A program made the position numbers and the translations under genes. The notes beneath the pieces were generated by a model. That model had not been told where the DNA came from. It saw only the letters and a program-made list of their open reading frames with translations, and searched no databases. From UBA6109 sp035366835 (GTDB taxonomy: Bacteria; Desulfobacterota; Syntrophia; Syntrophales; UBA6109), in the NCBI GenBank assembly GCA_035366835.1, contig DAOSIS010000001.1, forward strand, positions 152,926-216,925: a stretch of 64,000 nt of DNA, in the 5' to 3' direction. This document shows positions 18,396-27,332 of this stretch, piece by piece (position 1 is the stretch's first letter; the number at the start of each line of letters is the position of its first letter).

Positions 18396-18484
18396 GAGAA
18401 CAGCTCCGGTTTGAGAAGGGCAAGAAAAAGGTAAAGAAGGAGGGCGAGGGCGATCACACCGCCGATGGCGTAGAGAAAAAACAT
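18392..18484 (-). CDS. kdpF: KdpF, small stabilising subunit of the Kdp ATPase
   Basis: 30 residues, starting MFFLYAIGGVIALAL and ending ALLKPELFS. It is one hydrophobic helix with the LLxPExF ending typical of KdpF, which stabilises the KdpABC complex in the membrane. It overlaps kdpA by 4 nt. A GAGG about 11 nt upstream can serve as SD. It is too short for most gene finders. Confidence 0.85.
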   Translation of the reverse strand: MFFLYAIGGVIALALLLYLFLALLKPELFS

Positions 18485-18497
18485 GGGGTTCACCGCC

Positions 18498-18578
18498 TCA
18501 GAGTCTTCCCAGCCCGTCGATGCCGAGCAGGCTCAGAACGAAGAACAACGCAACGATCGACATGCAGAGAATGTCCAT
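18498..18578 (-). CDS. Small hydrophobic ORF leading the kdp operon
   Basis: 26 codons, MDILCMSIVALFFVLSLLG then IDGLGRL. It encodes one membrane helix with a short basic tail, 13 bp upstream of kdpF. I recall similar unnamed 25-30 residue peptides before kdpF in other bacteria (a pattern FF-LS-R-L), so it may be a further small Kdp-associated protein. GGGAGG lies 12 nt upstream, a little far. An overlapping ATG at +4 from that SD would give only a 17-residue peptide in another frame. The role is unknown. Confidence 0.5.
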   Translation of the reverse strand: MDILCMSIVALFFVLSLLGIDGLGRL

Positions 18579-18623
18579 ACGATCATGTTGCCTCCCGCGA
18601 AATTATTTAACAAAGTTAACAAC

Positions 18624-18670
18624 GAAAAAATAAAGATGCTGTTAAAACGGCCGGGGGAAGAATAAAGGAA
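18624..18670 (-). promoter_or_regulatory. Candidate KdpE operator upstream of kdpF
   Basis: Read on the - strand it holds TTCCTTTATTCTTC, then TTTTAACAGCATCTTTATT and TTTTTC. Two CTTTATT cores start 32 bp apart. Close relatives of both halves occur upstream of ktrB in the same order and orientation. The element lies 46 bp upstream of the first small ORF, a suitable place for an activator site. The neighbouring palindrome at 18607-18619 may be part of the promoter region. Confidence 0.65.
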
Positions 18671-18767
18671 TCAATAAGATCATCCGCAAAAGCGGCGCTC
18701 CTCGCTGCGCCGAGCAAGGGATGGCGGGAACCCGGTTCCCCGCTTCGCCACGAGCCGGCAAACCTTC

Positions 18768-18797
18768 TTGACAGGGCATTCCGCCCTTTTGTATCTT
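18768..18797 (+). promoter_or_regulatory. Sigma-70-like promoter of the 18887 gene
   Basis: A perfect -35 box TTGACA at 18768-18773 and a weaker -10 box TATCTT at 18792-18797 with an 18-bp spacer, about 90 bp before the coding start. Confidence 0.45.
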
Positions 18798-18886
18798 TTT
18801 GGAGCAGGATCCCGCGCTTCGCTCCGTTCGCATTCCGCCGGCAACGCCTCCTTGCGGAACCGTTCACAGGAAGGATTTGAAAACCG

Positions 18887-20064
18887 ATGTCTCTACCGCA
18901 AGATCCATCCCTTTCGACGGCCCGGACCATCATGATCGGCTTCGCCGACGCGACAGGGCTTTCCCCGCCGGGCGTATCGCCGCGCCGCTATCTCTGGACG
19001 GACGCCTTTGCCGTCTGCAATTTCCTGGAGCTTCATCGCCGCACGGGAGAGAAACGCTTCAAAAGACTCGCGAAGGACCTCATCAATCAGGTCCACCGCA
19101 TCCTCGGCCGCCACCGCGGCGACGACCGGCGCACGGGCTGGATCAGCGGCCTGGGCGAGCGGGAAGGCGCCCTTCACCCCACTGCCGGAGGGCTGAGGAT
19201 CGGGAAGCCCCTTCCGGAGCGCGGCCCCGGTGAACCCCTTGACGAGCGCCTGGAGTGGGACCGGGACGGGCAGTACTATCACTACCTCACCAAATGGATG
19301 CATGCCCTCCGCCAGGCCGGGGCGGTCCTCGGCGAGGCGGATTACCTCCGCTGGGCGGTGGAGCTCGCCGAAGCGACCCATGCCGCCTTCGTGTACCGCA
19401 CGCCGGCCGGCTCCCGACAGCGCATGTACTGGAAGATGAGCATCGACCTCTCGCGCCCCCTTGTTCCTTCGATGGGCCTTCACGACCCGCTCGACGGCTG
19501 GATCACCTGCAGCGAACTGCAGGCTGCCGTCAAGGGCCTGCATGAACTGCCGACGCCCCCTCTCGGCCGCGAGATCGCGGCGCTGTCCGCGATGTGCGCC
19601 GGGATAAACTGGGGAACGGATGATCCCTTGGGGCTGGGGGGCTCCTCGCCGATGCCTACCGGGTCGGCCAGCTGGCGGCGCGCGGAGACTTCGCGCCCGG
19701 TGAACTGACGGCGGACCTGCTGGACGCTTCCCTGAGGGGGCTCGCGGCCTTTTCCGTGAAGAATTCCCTGGCGCTTCCTGCCGCCTACCGCCTGGCGTTC
19801 CGGGAACTCGGCCTGTCCATCGGGTTGCACGGCGTCCGAAGGTTGAGGACGCTGATCGAAGAAAATCCCGGCATCTCCGGGAACGGCATGCCGCTGCACG
19901 GGCGCGTCGAAGCGCTCCTGCGGTACGAACGGCTGGCCTCGGCCATCGAGGCATTCTGGCTCGACGCCGCCTCCCGGGAGGCTTCGTCGTGGCGGGACCA
20001 CGGCGACATCAACGACGTCATGCTCGCAACGAGCCTCGCCCCTGACGGATTCCTGAAGCTGTAG
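18887..20064 (+). pseudogene. Conserved hypothetical protein, broken by a one-base frameshift
   Basis: Two consecutive reading frames make one protein of about 392 residues. The first runs from 18887 and reads through to 19708 in the wrong frame; the second resumes at about 19639 (GLLADAYRVGQLAARGDF) and ends at 20064. The break lies in a run of six G at 19636-19641, and one extra G restores the frame. The protein is rich in helical W/Y/H-containing segments (YLWTDAFAVCNFLELHRRTGE, LEWDRDGQYYHYLTKWMHAL), like an alpha/alpha-toroid (six-hairpin glycosidase-like) fold; no enzyme function can be given. A homopolymer break may be a sequencing error or a real mutation. It is preceded by a TTGACA promoter and GGAAGG 12 nt before the ATG. 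Confidence 0.65.
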
Positions 20065-20119
20065 TCCCGCTGCCGTCTTGCATCCCCGGGGAAGCTGACG
20101 GGGATCGGTCTGCGGCCGG

Positions 20120-21247
20120 TCATTTCTCATAGCGGATCCGGTAGATGACGCCGGCCCGGTCGTCGGAGACGAGAAGGGAGCCGTCGGGCATTTCCAGGAG
20201 ATCGACGGGCCGCCCGAAGACCAGACCGTCCTGCAGCCATCCCTCCGCGAAGACTTCGTACCGCACGGCCCTTGCGCCCTCCATCCTGACGAGCGAAATC
20301 CGGTAGCCCAGAGGCGTGGTGCGGTTCCACGAGCCGTGCTCCGCGATCAGTACCTGATTCCTGTAGGCGGGCGGGAACAGGTTGCCGCGGTAAAACCGCA
20401 TCCCCAGGGCGGCGACGTGGGGACCGAGCGCCATGGCCGGCGGCGTGAAGTCCGAACAGTTCTTCCCTCGTCCGTACTCCGGGTCCGGAATGCCGTTGCC
20501 GTGACAGTAGGGATAGCCGAAGTGCATGCCTTTTTTCGGCGCGCAGTTCAGTTCGTCCGGGGGCAGGTTGTCGCCCATCCAGTCACGTCCGTTGTCGGTG
20601 AACCAGAGTTCCTTCGTCTCCGGGTGCCAGTCGAATCCGACCGTGTTGCGCACGCCGCGGGCAAAGACTTCCAGCCCCGTGCCGTCCGGATTCATCCTCA
20701 TGATGGAGGCATAGCGGGGATCCCTGCTCTCGCAGATGTTGCAGGGGGCGCCCACAGGGACATAGAGCATGCCGTCTGGGCCGAAGCGGATGAATTTCCA
20801 GCCGTGGTGCCGGTCCCTCGGAAAGCCGTCGTTTACGACGACCGGAGCGGCCGGAGCGGAAGGCCCGGCAGGGCGGGTCTCAGCGTCATCGAAACGGAGG
20901 ATGCGGTGAACCTCCGCAACGTAGAGGGAACGGTCCTTGAAGGCCACGCCGTTGGGCATGTTGAGCCCCTTGACGAAGACCATCACCTCGTCGGCCTCGT
21001 GGTCCCCGTTCCGGTCCCGTACGGCGTAAACGACGCCTTCTCCGCGCGTGCCCACGAACAGGGTCCCCCCGGGGCCGAGGGCCATGGAGCGCGCCCCCGG
21101 GACATTGCGGGCGTAGAGGGAGATCCGGAAGCCCGGCGGCAGGATGATCCTCTCCTCCTCGGCCGCCCGGGCCGGCGACAACCCGTCACCGGCAAACCCG
21201 GCGAACAGAGAACACAAGACGGCGATGATCGTTCCGAAATACCTCAT
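20120..21247 (-). CDS. Secreted glucose/sorbosone dehydrogenase family protein
   Basis: 375 residues with an N-terminal signal peptide (MRYFGTIIAVLCSLF, predicted cleavage after SPARA). It is a six-bladed beta-propeller of the PQQ-dependent soluble aldose/sorbosone dehydrogenase family. Typical segments are PPGFRISLYARNVPGARSMA, RDRHHGWKFIRFGPDG, GVRNTVGFDWHP, WFTDNGRDWMGD and GSWNRTTPLGYRI. Such enzymes oxidise sugars in the periplasm if PQQ is present; many homologues have no known substrate. No PQQ synthesis genes are seen in the window. A strong GGGAG precedes the start. Confidence 0.8.
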   Translation of the reverse strand: MRYFGTIIAVLCSLFAGFAGDGLSPARAAEEERIILPPGFRISLYARNVPGARSMALGPGGTLFVGTRGEGVVYAVRDRNGDHEADEVMVFVKGLNMPNGVAFKDRSLYVAEVHRILRFDDAETRPAGPSAPAAPVVVNDGFPRDRHHGWKFIRFGPDGMLYVPVGAPCNICESRDPRYASIMRMNPDGTGLEVFARGVRNTVGFDWHPETKELWFTDNGRDWMGDNLPPDELNCAPKKGMHFGYPYCHGNGIPDPEYGRGKNCSDFTPPAMALGPHVAALGMRFYRGNLFPPAYRNQVLIAEHGSWNRTTPLGYRISLVRMEGARAVRYEVFAEGWLQDGLVFGRPVDLLEMPDGSLLVSDDRAGVIYRIRYEK

Positions 21248-21322
21248 GGCTCCCGCCCTCCTCCCTTCCGCTCCGCCAGCCGCAGGACCCTGCGGCCGCC
21301 GACGCCGGAGGCCTTGCGTCCG

Positions 21323-22072
21323 TCACGGCCCGTCTCTCTTCCGTCCGTGCTCGGCGTACCAGTCCAGCTGCCGGCAGATGCCGCGGAAGATCTTGACCTC
21401 CTTGGCGTACACCCCCGTCCTTCCGAAGAAGCGCCGCAGATGGGCCATCCAGTATTCCGGGTTCTGGGGATTCAGGAACCCGATCTTCGAGAGCAGTTTC
21501 TCCATCGCATCGTACATCCCCTCCATCTCCGCCACCGAGGCGAGGCGGGGCGTGAAGGCGGTGGCCTGTCTCTGCGCAACGAACAATTCGTAGCAGAGGA
21601 TCATGACCGCGTGAGACAGGTTCAGGGACCGGTAGCGCGGCGAGCTGGGGATCGTCACCAGCATCTGGCAGAGGCGGACCTCGTCGTTCGAAAGTCCCGT
21701 GTCTTCGGGCCCGAACAGGAGCGCCATCTCATTCTTCTGCGAAATTTCAACGACCCGCTCGGCCATCGCCCTGGGCGTGAGCACCGGGCCGCGGGCCGAG
21801 CCGGTCCGCGCCGTCGTTCCCACGACGAACGAGAACGGGGCGAGGGCCTCCGCGGCGCTCTCGGCCCACCGGATGTTGTCCACGAGATCGGCGGCAAAAT
21901 GTGTGGACATCGTCTTCATCGCCTCTTCCTCGAGGGGCTCCTCCCCCGGCACGACGACGAGGCGGGAAATCCCCATATTCTTGGCGCAACGGGCCACGGA
22001 ACCGACGTTGCCGGGATACTTGGGCCTGCACAAGACGATGGCGATATTCTTCTTTTCGACGCTCAGCTCCAT
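21323..22072 (-). CDS. trmJ: tRNA (Cm32/Um32) 2'-O-methyltransferase
   Basis: 249 residues, SPOUT/TrmH superfamily. Methylates the ribose of tRNA nucleotide 32 with S-adenosylmethionine. The knot motifs are visible: the N-terminal VLCRPKYPGNVGSVARCAKNMG, the middle LLFGPEDTGLSNDEV and the C-terminal SLNLSHAVMILCYEL, followed by the extra C-terminal helical domain of TrmJ. GGAAGG lies 5 nt before the ATG. It is read divergently from rsmG. Confidence 0.88.
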   Translation of the reverse strand: MELSVEKKNIAIVLCRPKYPGNVGSVARCAKNMGISRLVVVPGEEPLEEEAMKTMSTHFAADLVDNIRWAESAAEALAPFSFVVGTTARTGSARGPVLTPRAMAERVVEISQKNEMALLFGPEDTGLSNDEVRLCQMLVTIPSSPRYRSLNLSHAVMILCYELFVAQRQATAFTPRLASVAEMEGMYDAMEKLLSKIGFLNPQNPEYWMAHLRRFFGRTGVYAKEVKIFRGICRQLDWYAEHGRKRDGP

Positions 22073-22174
22073 GTCCGCCTTCCCACCCGGCCGTCCAGCG
22101 AAGACCCCGGGTGCCTTTTAGACGTACCACATTTCCCGTTGTCCGTCGATGAGGACTCTGGTATCTGGTATCCC

Positions 22175-22864
22175 ATGCAGCAGGACTGGGAGGCGGCGCT
22201 GATCGAAGGCGCATCGGAACTGGGGCTGGAGCTTACGGGGCTTCAGACGCAGCGGTTGGTGCGCTATCTCCAGGAGCTCCTCCTGTGGAACGAGACCTTC
22301 AACCTGATCTCGCCGCGGACGACGCCGGAGGCGGCGATCGGCCATGCCCTCGACTGCCTGAGCGTCGTTCCCCACCTTCGAGGCCGCAGCGGACCGCTCA
22401 TCGATCTGGGATCGGGCGGAGGTCTTCCGGCCATTCCGCTGAAGATCGTCCTGCCCGATCTTGAGGTCCGCATGGTCGAATCCACAAGAAAGAAAGCCTC
22501 CTTCCTGCACCAGGCCATCCGCCTGCTCGACCTCAGGGGCGTCTCCGTCCTCCAGGAGCGGGCGGAGAGGCTTTCGAGTGACCCCGGAAGCCGCGGGACC
22601 TATCCCATCGTGACATCGCGGGCCACATTCCATCTGAATGATCTGCTTCGCATCGCTGCCCCCTTTCTCGCGCCCGGCGGCATCCTGATCGCGATGAAGG
22701 GGCCCCGGCCCGAGGGGGAGATCCGCGAAGCCGAATCGAATCGCGCCATTCTGGGCCTGGCGTCCCCTGCCGTGCATGCGGTCTTCCTGCCCCGCGGAGG
22801 CGGGTCCCGGACGATTCTCATTTACGGCCTCGGCCGGGGGGCCTCCGCTTCCCGGTGCGGTTAA
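22175..22864 (+). CDS. rsmG: 16S rRNA m7G527 methyltransferase
   Basis: 229 residues. SAM-dependent methyltransferase acting on G527 of 16S rRNA; formerly GidB. It shows LLWNETFNLIS, the SAM site LIDLGSGGGLPAIPLKI, VESTRKKASFL and VTSRATFHLNDLL. The frame stays open far upstream through GC-rich non-coding sequence; the ATG at 22175 gives the usual length (MQQDWEAALIEGASELG), though its SD is weak. It is the classic neighbour of parAB near bacterial origins. Confidence 0.88.
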   Translation: MQQDWEAALIEGASELGLELTGLQTQRLVRYLQELLLWNETFNLISPRTTPEAAIGHALDCLSVVPHLRGRSGPLIDLGSGGGLPAIPLKIVLPDLEVRMVESTRKKASFLHQAIRLLDLRGVSVLQERAERLSSDPGSRGTYPIVTSRATFHLNDLLRIAAPFLAPGGILIAMKGPRPEGEIREAESNRAILGLASPAVHAVFLPRGGGSRTILIYGLGRGASASRCG

Positions 22865-23004
22865 ATTTTCTTCCATAATATTCATAGGTTAAACTTGCTT
22901 TTTTCCTTTGAAAAATTCCTTTTTTCCCCTTCTCAAAGACACGGTTTTGTGTTAGCGTATGCTGCCTTTTTGCCCGGGTCGACGTTAGGGGTTTCATTAA
23001 CAAA
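22865..23004. other. AT-rich spacer before parA
   Basis: 140 bp, markedly more AT-rich than the surroundings, with long T-tracts between about 22900 and 22980. It probably holds the parAB promoter and could be part of an origin unwinding region, but I find no clear TTATCCACA box or parS palindrome in it. Confidence 0.35.
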
Positions 23005-23777
<773 letters not shown>

Positions 23778-23778
<1 letters not shown>

Positions 23779-24635
23779 TGCCGACCAAGGACAAGCTGGG
23801 CAGGGGACTGGGCGCGATGTTTCCCCACCTGTCTCGCGACATCGGAGAAAAATCGAATTTCCTGCAGTGCGGGGTCGAAGAGCTGTGCCCCAACCGTTTT
23901 CAGCCGCGGAAGACCTTCCGGGACAGCGAACAGAAGAAACTCGTCGCTTCCGTCCGTGAAAAGGGGATCATCCAGCCGATTGTCGTGCGGCGCATCGAGA
24001 GCGGGTACGAAATCATCGCCGGGGAACGGCGGTGGCGGGCGGCGCAGACTGCCGGGCTCCAAGAGGTCCCCATCGTGGTGCGCGATGCCGCCGACGCCGA
24101 TATGGCGGAGATCTCTCTGATCGAAAACCTGCAGCGGGAAGACCTCAACCCCCTTGAAGAGGCGGAGGCCTATCAGACCCTGATGGACCGCTTCGGAATG
24201 TCCCAAGACAGTCTTTCCACCCGGGTCGGGCGCGATCGTTCGACGATCGCCAACACCCTTCGCCTGCTCAGGCTTCCCCCGGAAGTGAAGAAGGAGCTGG
24301 CCGACAGGCGTCTGACGGAAGGGCATGCACGGGCACTGCTGGCGCTGGAATCCGTTCGTTCCCAAGTGTCCGTCCTGAAGGACGTGCTCAGGAAGGGGCT
24401 TTCCGTGCGCGAGACGGAACGCCTGGTCAAGGCGCTGTCGAAGACGGCGGCGCCGGTGCGCAAAGCGGCACGGACGGACGGCAATCTTGTGGACCTGGAG
24501 CGGAGACTCTCCTCGAGGCTCCTCGCCAAGGTGCGGATACGACAGGGGAAAAATTCCGGCGCCATCGAGATCGCCTTCGGATCGCCGCAGGAACTGGACC
24601 GGCTGATCCGGTTTCTGCTCGACGCCGCCGGGTGA
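23778..24635 (+). CDS. parB: Chromosome-partitioning protein ParB (Spo0J)
   Basis: 285 residues. CTPase that loads at parS and slides along DNA with ParA. It starts MPTKDKLGRGLGAMFP, followed by the CTP-binding ParB/Srx domain (QPRKTF, IIQPIVVRR, YEIIAGERRWRAA, IENLQREDLNPLEEA), the parS-binding HTH (VGRDRSTIANTLRLL) and a C-terminal dimerisation domain. GGGAGG lies 6 nt before the ATG at 23778, and the longer upstream frame is shadow sequence. No canonical parS was found by eye in the window. Confidence 0.94.
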
Positions 24636-24663
24636 GGCGTCCCTGAGAAGAACCATCAACAGC

Positions 24664-24672
24664 TGTGGATAG
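24664..24672 (-). promoter_or_regulatory. DnaA-box-like site upstream of dnaA
   Basis: TGTGGATAG, read on the other strand CTATCCACA, differs from TTATCCACA at one position. It lies 30 bp before the dnaA start, where autoregulatory DnaA boxes are common. One box alone is not enough to call oriC. Confidence 0.45.
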
Positions 24673-24701
24673 CTTGTTCATAACATCGGTGATGCAGTTC
24701 T

Positions 24702-26045
24702 ATGGCATGGGAAAAAAGCCTTCAAATGATTCGGGGAAAGGTCAGCCAGCAGAATTTTGAGACCTGGATCCGGCCGATCCGGCTCATCGCCGTCGACGGA
24801 GAAAATGTCTCGCTGGCGGTTCCGAACCGGTTCTTCAAAGACTGGCTCATGGAAAACTACCTCCCCCTTCTCCAGGAGGCCCTTTCTTCGGCGGTCGGGC
24901 AGAGCGTCAATATCCAGTTCGTGATCGGCCAGACAAGGGAGAGGGCCGTCGTCTCCGTCCGCAGGCAGGATGTAAAGAATGGTGCAGTGCCGGAAAAGGC
25001 CGGAAAGCCGGCGATTCATCCATCCCTCAATCCGCAGTACAGCTTCGAACGATTCGTCATCGGCGCCTGCAATCAATTCGCCCATGCCGCATCCATGGCC
25101 GTCGCCGAACAGCCGGCCAAGAACTACAATCCGCTCTTCATCTATGGAGGTGTCGGTCTCGGCAAGACGCATCTGCTCAATGCCATCGGCCTCCACACCC
25201 TGTCGATCTATCCCGAGGCGAATGTCGTCTACGTCTCCGCGGAGGAGTTCATGAACGAACTCATCAACTCCATCCGCTACGACCGCATGCAGAAATTCCG
25301 CGAAAAATATCGCAACATCGACTCGCTGCTCATCGACGACATTCAGTTCATCGCCGGAAAGGAGCGCACGCAGGAGGAATTCTTCCATACCTTCAATACC
25401 CTGCACGATTCCGGCAAGCAGATCGTCGTGACGAGCGACAAGTTCCCGAAGGACATCCCGAACCTCGAAAGCCGGCTGCGTTCGCGGTTCGAGTGGGGGT
25501 TGATCGCCGACATCCAGCCGCCGGAGATCGAGACGAAGATCGCCATCATCGAGAAGAAGAGTCAGGAAATTCACATCGATCTGTCAAACAGCGTGGCTCA
25601 TTACATTGCATCGCAGGCGGAGTCGAACATTCGGGAACTGGAGGGTTACCTGATCCGCATCAGCGCATACTCTTCGCTGACGAACCGGCCGATCGACATG
25701 GAGCTCGTCCGAGAGGTCCTCAAGAAGATTCTCAAGCAGAACGAAAAGCAGGAAGTGACGATCGACCAGATCCTGAAGGCGGTATCCGCGAAATTCAATC
25801 TGAAGCTCGCGGACATCAAATCCCAGAAGAAAAACAAGAACTTCGTTCTTCCCCGGCAGATCGCCATGTATCTGTCCAGGAAACTGACGACGGCGTCCTT
25901 TCCCGATATCGGCGAGAAGGTGGGCGGACGGGACCACTCGACGGTCATTTACGCGAACAACAAAATTGCCAAGGCGGTCGAAACGAATCAGCAGATCAAA
26001 AAGACCGTCCAGGAGATCGAAAACGATCTTCTGCACAGGAGCTAA
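24702..26045 (+). CDS. dnaA: Chromosomal replication initiator DnaA
   Basis: 447 residues. AAA+ ATPase that binds DnaA boxes and melts the origin. Domain I starts MAWEKSLQMIRGKVSQQNFETW. Domain III has Walker A GGVGLGKTHLLN, Walker B LLIDDIQFIAG and sensor segments; domain IV has the DNA-binding signature VGGRDHSTVIYANNKI. The start has only a weak SD but is the usual family start. Confidence 0.97.
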   Translation: MAWEKSLQMIRGKVSQQNFETWIRPIRLIAVDGENVSLAVPNRFFKDWLMENYLPLLQEALSSAVGQSVNIQFVIGQTRERAVVSVRRQDVKNGAVPEKAGKPAIHPSLNPQYSFERFVIGACNQFAHAASMAVAEQPAKNYNPLFIYGGVGLGKTHLLNAIGLHTLSIYPEANVVYVSAEEFMNELINSIRYDRMQKFREKYRNIDSLLIDDIQFIAGKERTQEEFFHTFNTLHDSGKQIVVTSDKFPKDIPNLESRLRSRFEWGLIADIQPPEIETKIAIIEKKSQEIHIDLSNSVAHYIASQAESNIRELEGYLIRISAYSSLTNRPIDMELVREVLKKILKQNEKQEVTIDQILKAVSAKFNLKLADIKSQKKNKNFVLPRQIAMYLSRKLTTASFPDIGEKVGGRDHSTVIYANNKIAKAVETNQQIKKTVQEIENDLLHRS

Positions 26046-26200
26046 CAGGGGCGTCCCGAGGAAATCAACAGACGGAAAATCTTCAGGAAGGGAATTTTAC
26101 GGGATATTCCCGGACACTCCACAGCATGAACAGAGGTTATTACAACTGCTATATTTTTTCTAAATCCAATCTTATGAAAAAAAGAAAGGATGGGTAAACG
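26046..26200. other. dnaA-dnaN spacer, possible origin segment
   Basis: 155 bp, with an AT-rich part around 26140-26190. Many bacterial origins lie between dnaA and dnaN, but no clear cluster of DnaA boxes is visible; TTATTACAA near 26137 is a poor match. An SD-like AAGGATG precedes dnaN. Confidence 0.3.
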
Positions 26201-27313
26201 ATGAAATTCCAAATCTCCCGTGAATCGTTCCTTCAAGGCGTGCAAAAGACGCTGGGGGTCGTCGAGAAGAAGACGACCATGCCCATCTTGAGTCATGTGC
26301 TCGTCCGGGCGCAGGACGATCGGATCTCGATTGTTGCAACCGATCGCGAAATCGGGCTGGTGACAAGTTTTGCGGCGGAGATCGAGAAACCCGGAGAGGT
26401 AACGCTGTCCGCAAAGAAACTCTACGAAATGGTGCGTGAGATTCCAGGGGACACCATCCAGGTGGAACGCAGGGAGAACGATCAGGTATCTCTGTCTTCC
26501 CAGAAGTCCGTCTACAGAATGATGGGTCTTCCGGCGGACGATTTTCCGAAGGTCATGGAGGACGAAGACATTCCCATGGCTCCGATTGCACCGGGGGCGT
26601 TGCGGGAGATGATCCGGAAGACGTTCTTTGCAATGTCTGTCGATGAGACGCGGAAGAATCTCAACGGCGTTTTCTTTGAAGCGGAGGGGGAGGGCGAGAT
26701 CTCCCGGGTCGGGATGGTGGCGACGGACGGGCACCGGCTTTCGCTGGCGGTAGAGGAAGTCCCGAAATTTCTGACACTGGAAAAAGGCGTGGTGATTCCG
26801 CGTAAGGGGATCATGGAAATCCGGAAGCTCGTCGACGGAGAGCCCGCAGACCTGAAGTTCGGGATTCGTCAGGGGATGTGCATATTGAAGACGTCGGATA
26901 CGGTTCTCAAGGTATCGCTCGTGGAAGCGGAGTATCCAGATTACCGGCGGATCCTGCCGAAGGAAAAGGGGTCGGTTCTTCTCTTGAAGAGAGACGAATT
27001 CCTTCAGGCCCTGCGGCGGATGGGCGTCATCTCCTCTGACCGGTACAGCGGCGTCATCCTGGAATTGAGGGACGGGAAGATGATCATGACGTCGACCAAC
27101 CCGGACGTCGGGGAAGCGAGCGATGAAATGGACGTTCCCTACCGGGACAAGGAGATCCGCGTCGGCTACAACGTCCATTATCTGATGGAAGCGGTGGAGG
27201 TTGTCGATGGAGAATCCCTGGAATTCGAAATCGGCGTGGGAATGAAACCGAGCATCGTCCGCCAGGCCGGGAACGATCGCTACTTCTGCATGATTATGCC
27301 TCTGAAAGTCTGA
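26201..27313 (+). CDS. dnaN: DNA polymerase III beta sliding clamp
   Basis: 370 residues. Ring-shaped processivity factor that tethers the polymerase to DNA. Three repeated clamp domains are visible; family motifs include KTTMPILSHVLV, MVATDGHRLSLA, VEAEYPDYRRILP and a C-terminal end in MPLKV. gyrB starts 19 bp after its stop, so the recF gene that usually lies between them is missing here. Confidence 0.96.
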   Translation: MKFQISRESFLQGVQKTLGVVEKKTTMPILSHVLVRAQDDRISIVATDREIGLVTSFAAEIEKPGEVTLSAKKLYEMVREIPGDTIQVERRENDQVSLSSQKSVYRMMGLPADDFPKVMEDEDIPMAPIAPGALREMIRKTFFAMSVDETRKNLNGVFFEAEGEGEISRVGMVATDGHRLSLAVEEVPKFLTLEKGVVIPRKGIMEIRKLVDGEPADLKFGIRQGMCILKTSDTVLKVSLVEAEYPDYRRILPKEKGSVLLLKRDEFLQALRRMGVISSDRYSGVILELRDGKMIMTSTNPDVGEASDEMDVPYRDKEIRVGYNVHYLMEAVEVVDGESLEFEIGVGMKPSIVRQAGNDRYFCMIMPLKV

Positions 27314-27332
27314 TGGAGAACAAGCAAAGTTT

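Larger units (their letters stand above)
18579..18886. other. Divergent intergenic region, kdp operon / hypothetical gene
   Basis: 308 bp between the kdp operon (-) and the frameshifted gene (+). The kdp side is AT-rich and holds the operator-like element plus a perfect palindrome TTAACAAAGTTAA at 18607-18619. The other side holds a sigma-70-like promoter (both listed). No further gene is seen. Confidence 0.5.

Noticed and set aside
15078..18434. 1118-codon ORF on the + strand across kdpB and kdpA
   Set aside because: Antisense shadow of two clearly conserved genes; Arg/Gly/Asp-rich with no fold pattern.
18707..18760. Inverted-repeat-like GC-rich segment upstream of the 18887 gene
   Set aside because: Short imperfect pairings only, no transposase and no target duplication; not a mobile element.
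20336..22174. Long upstream extension of the rsmG reading frame
   Set aside because: It runs antisense through the sugar dehydrogenase and trmJ; RsmG length and motifs fit a start at 22175.
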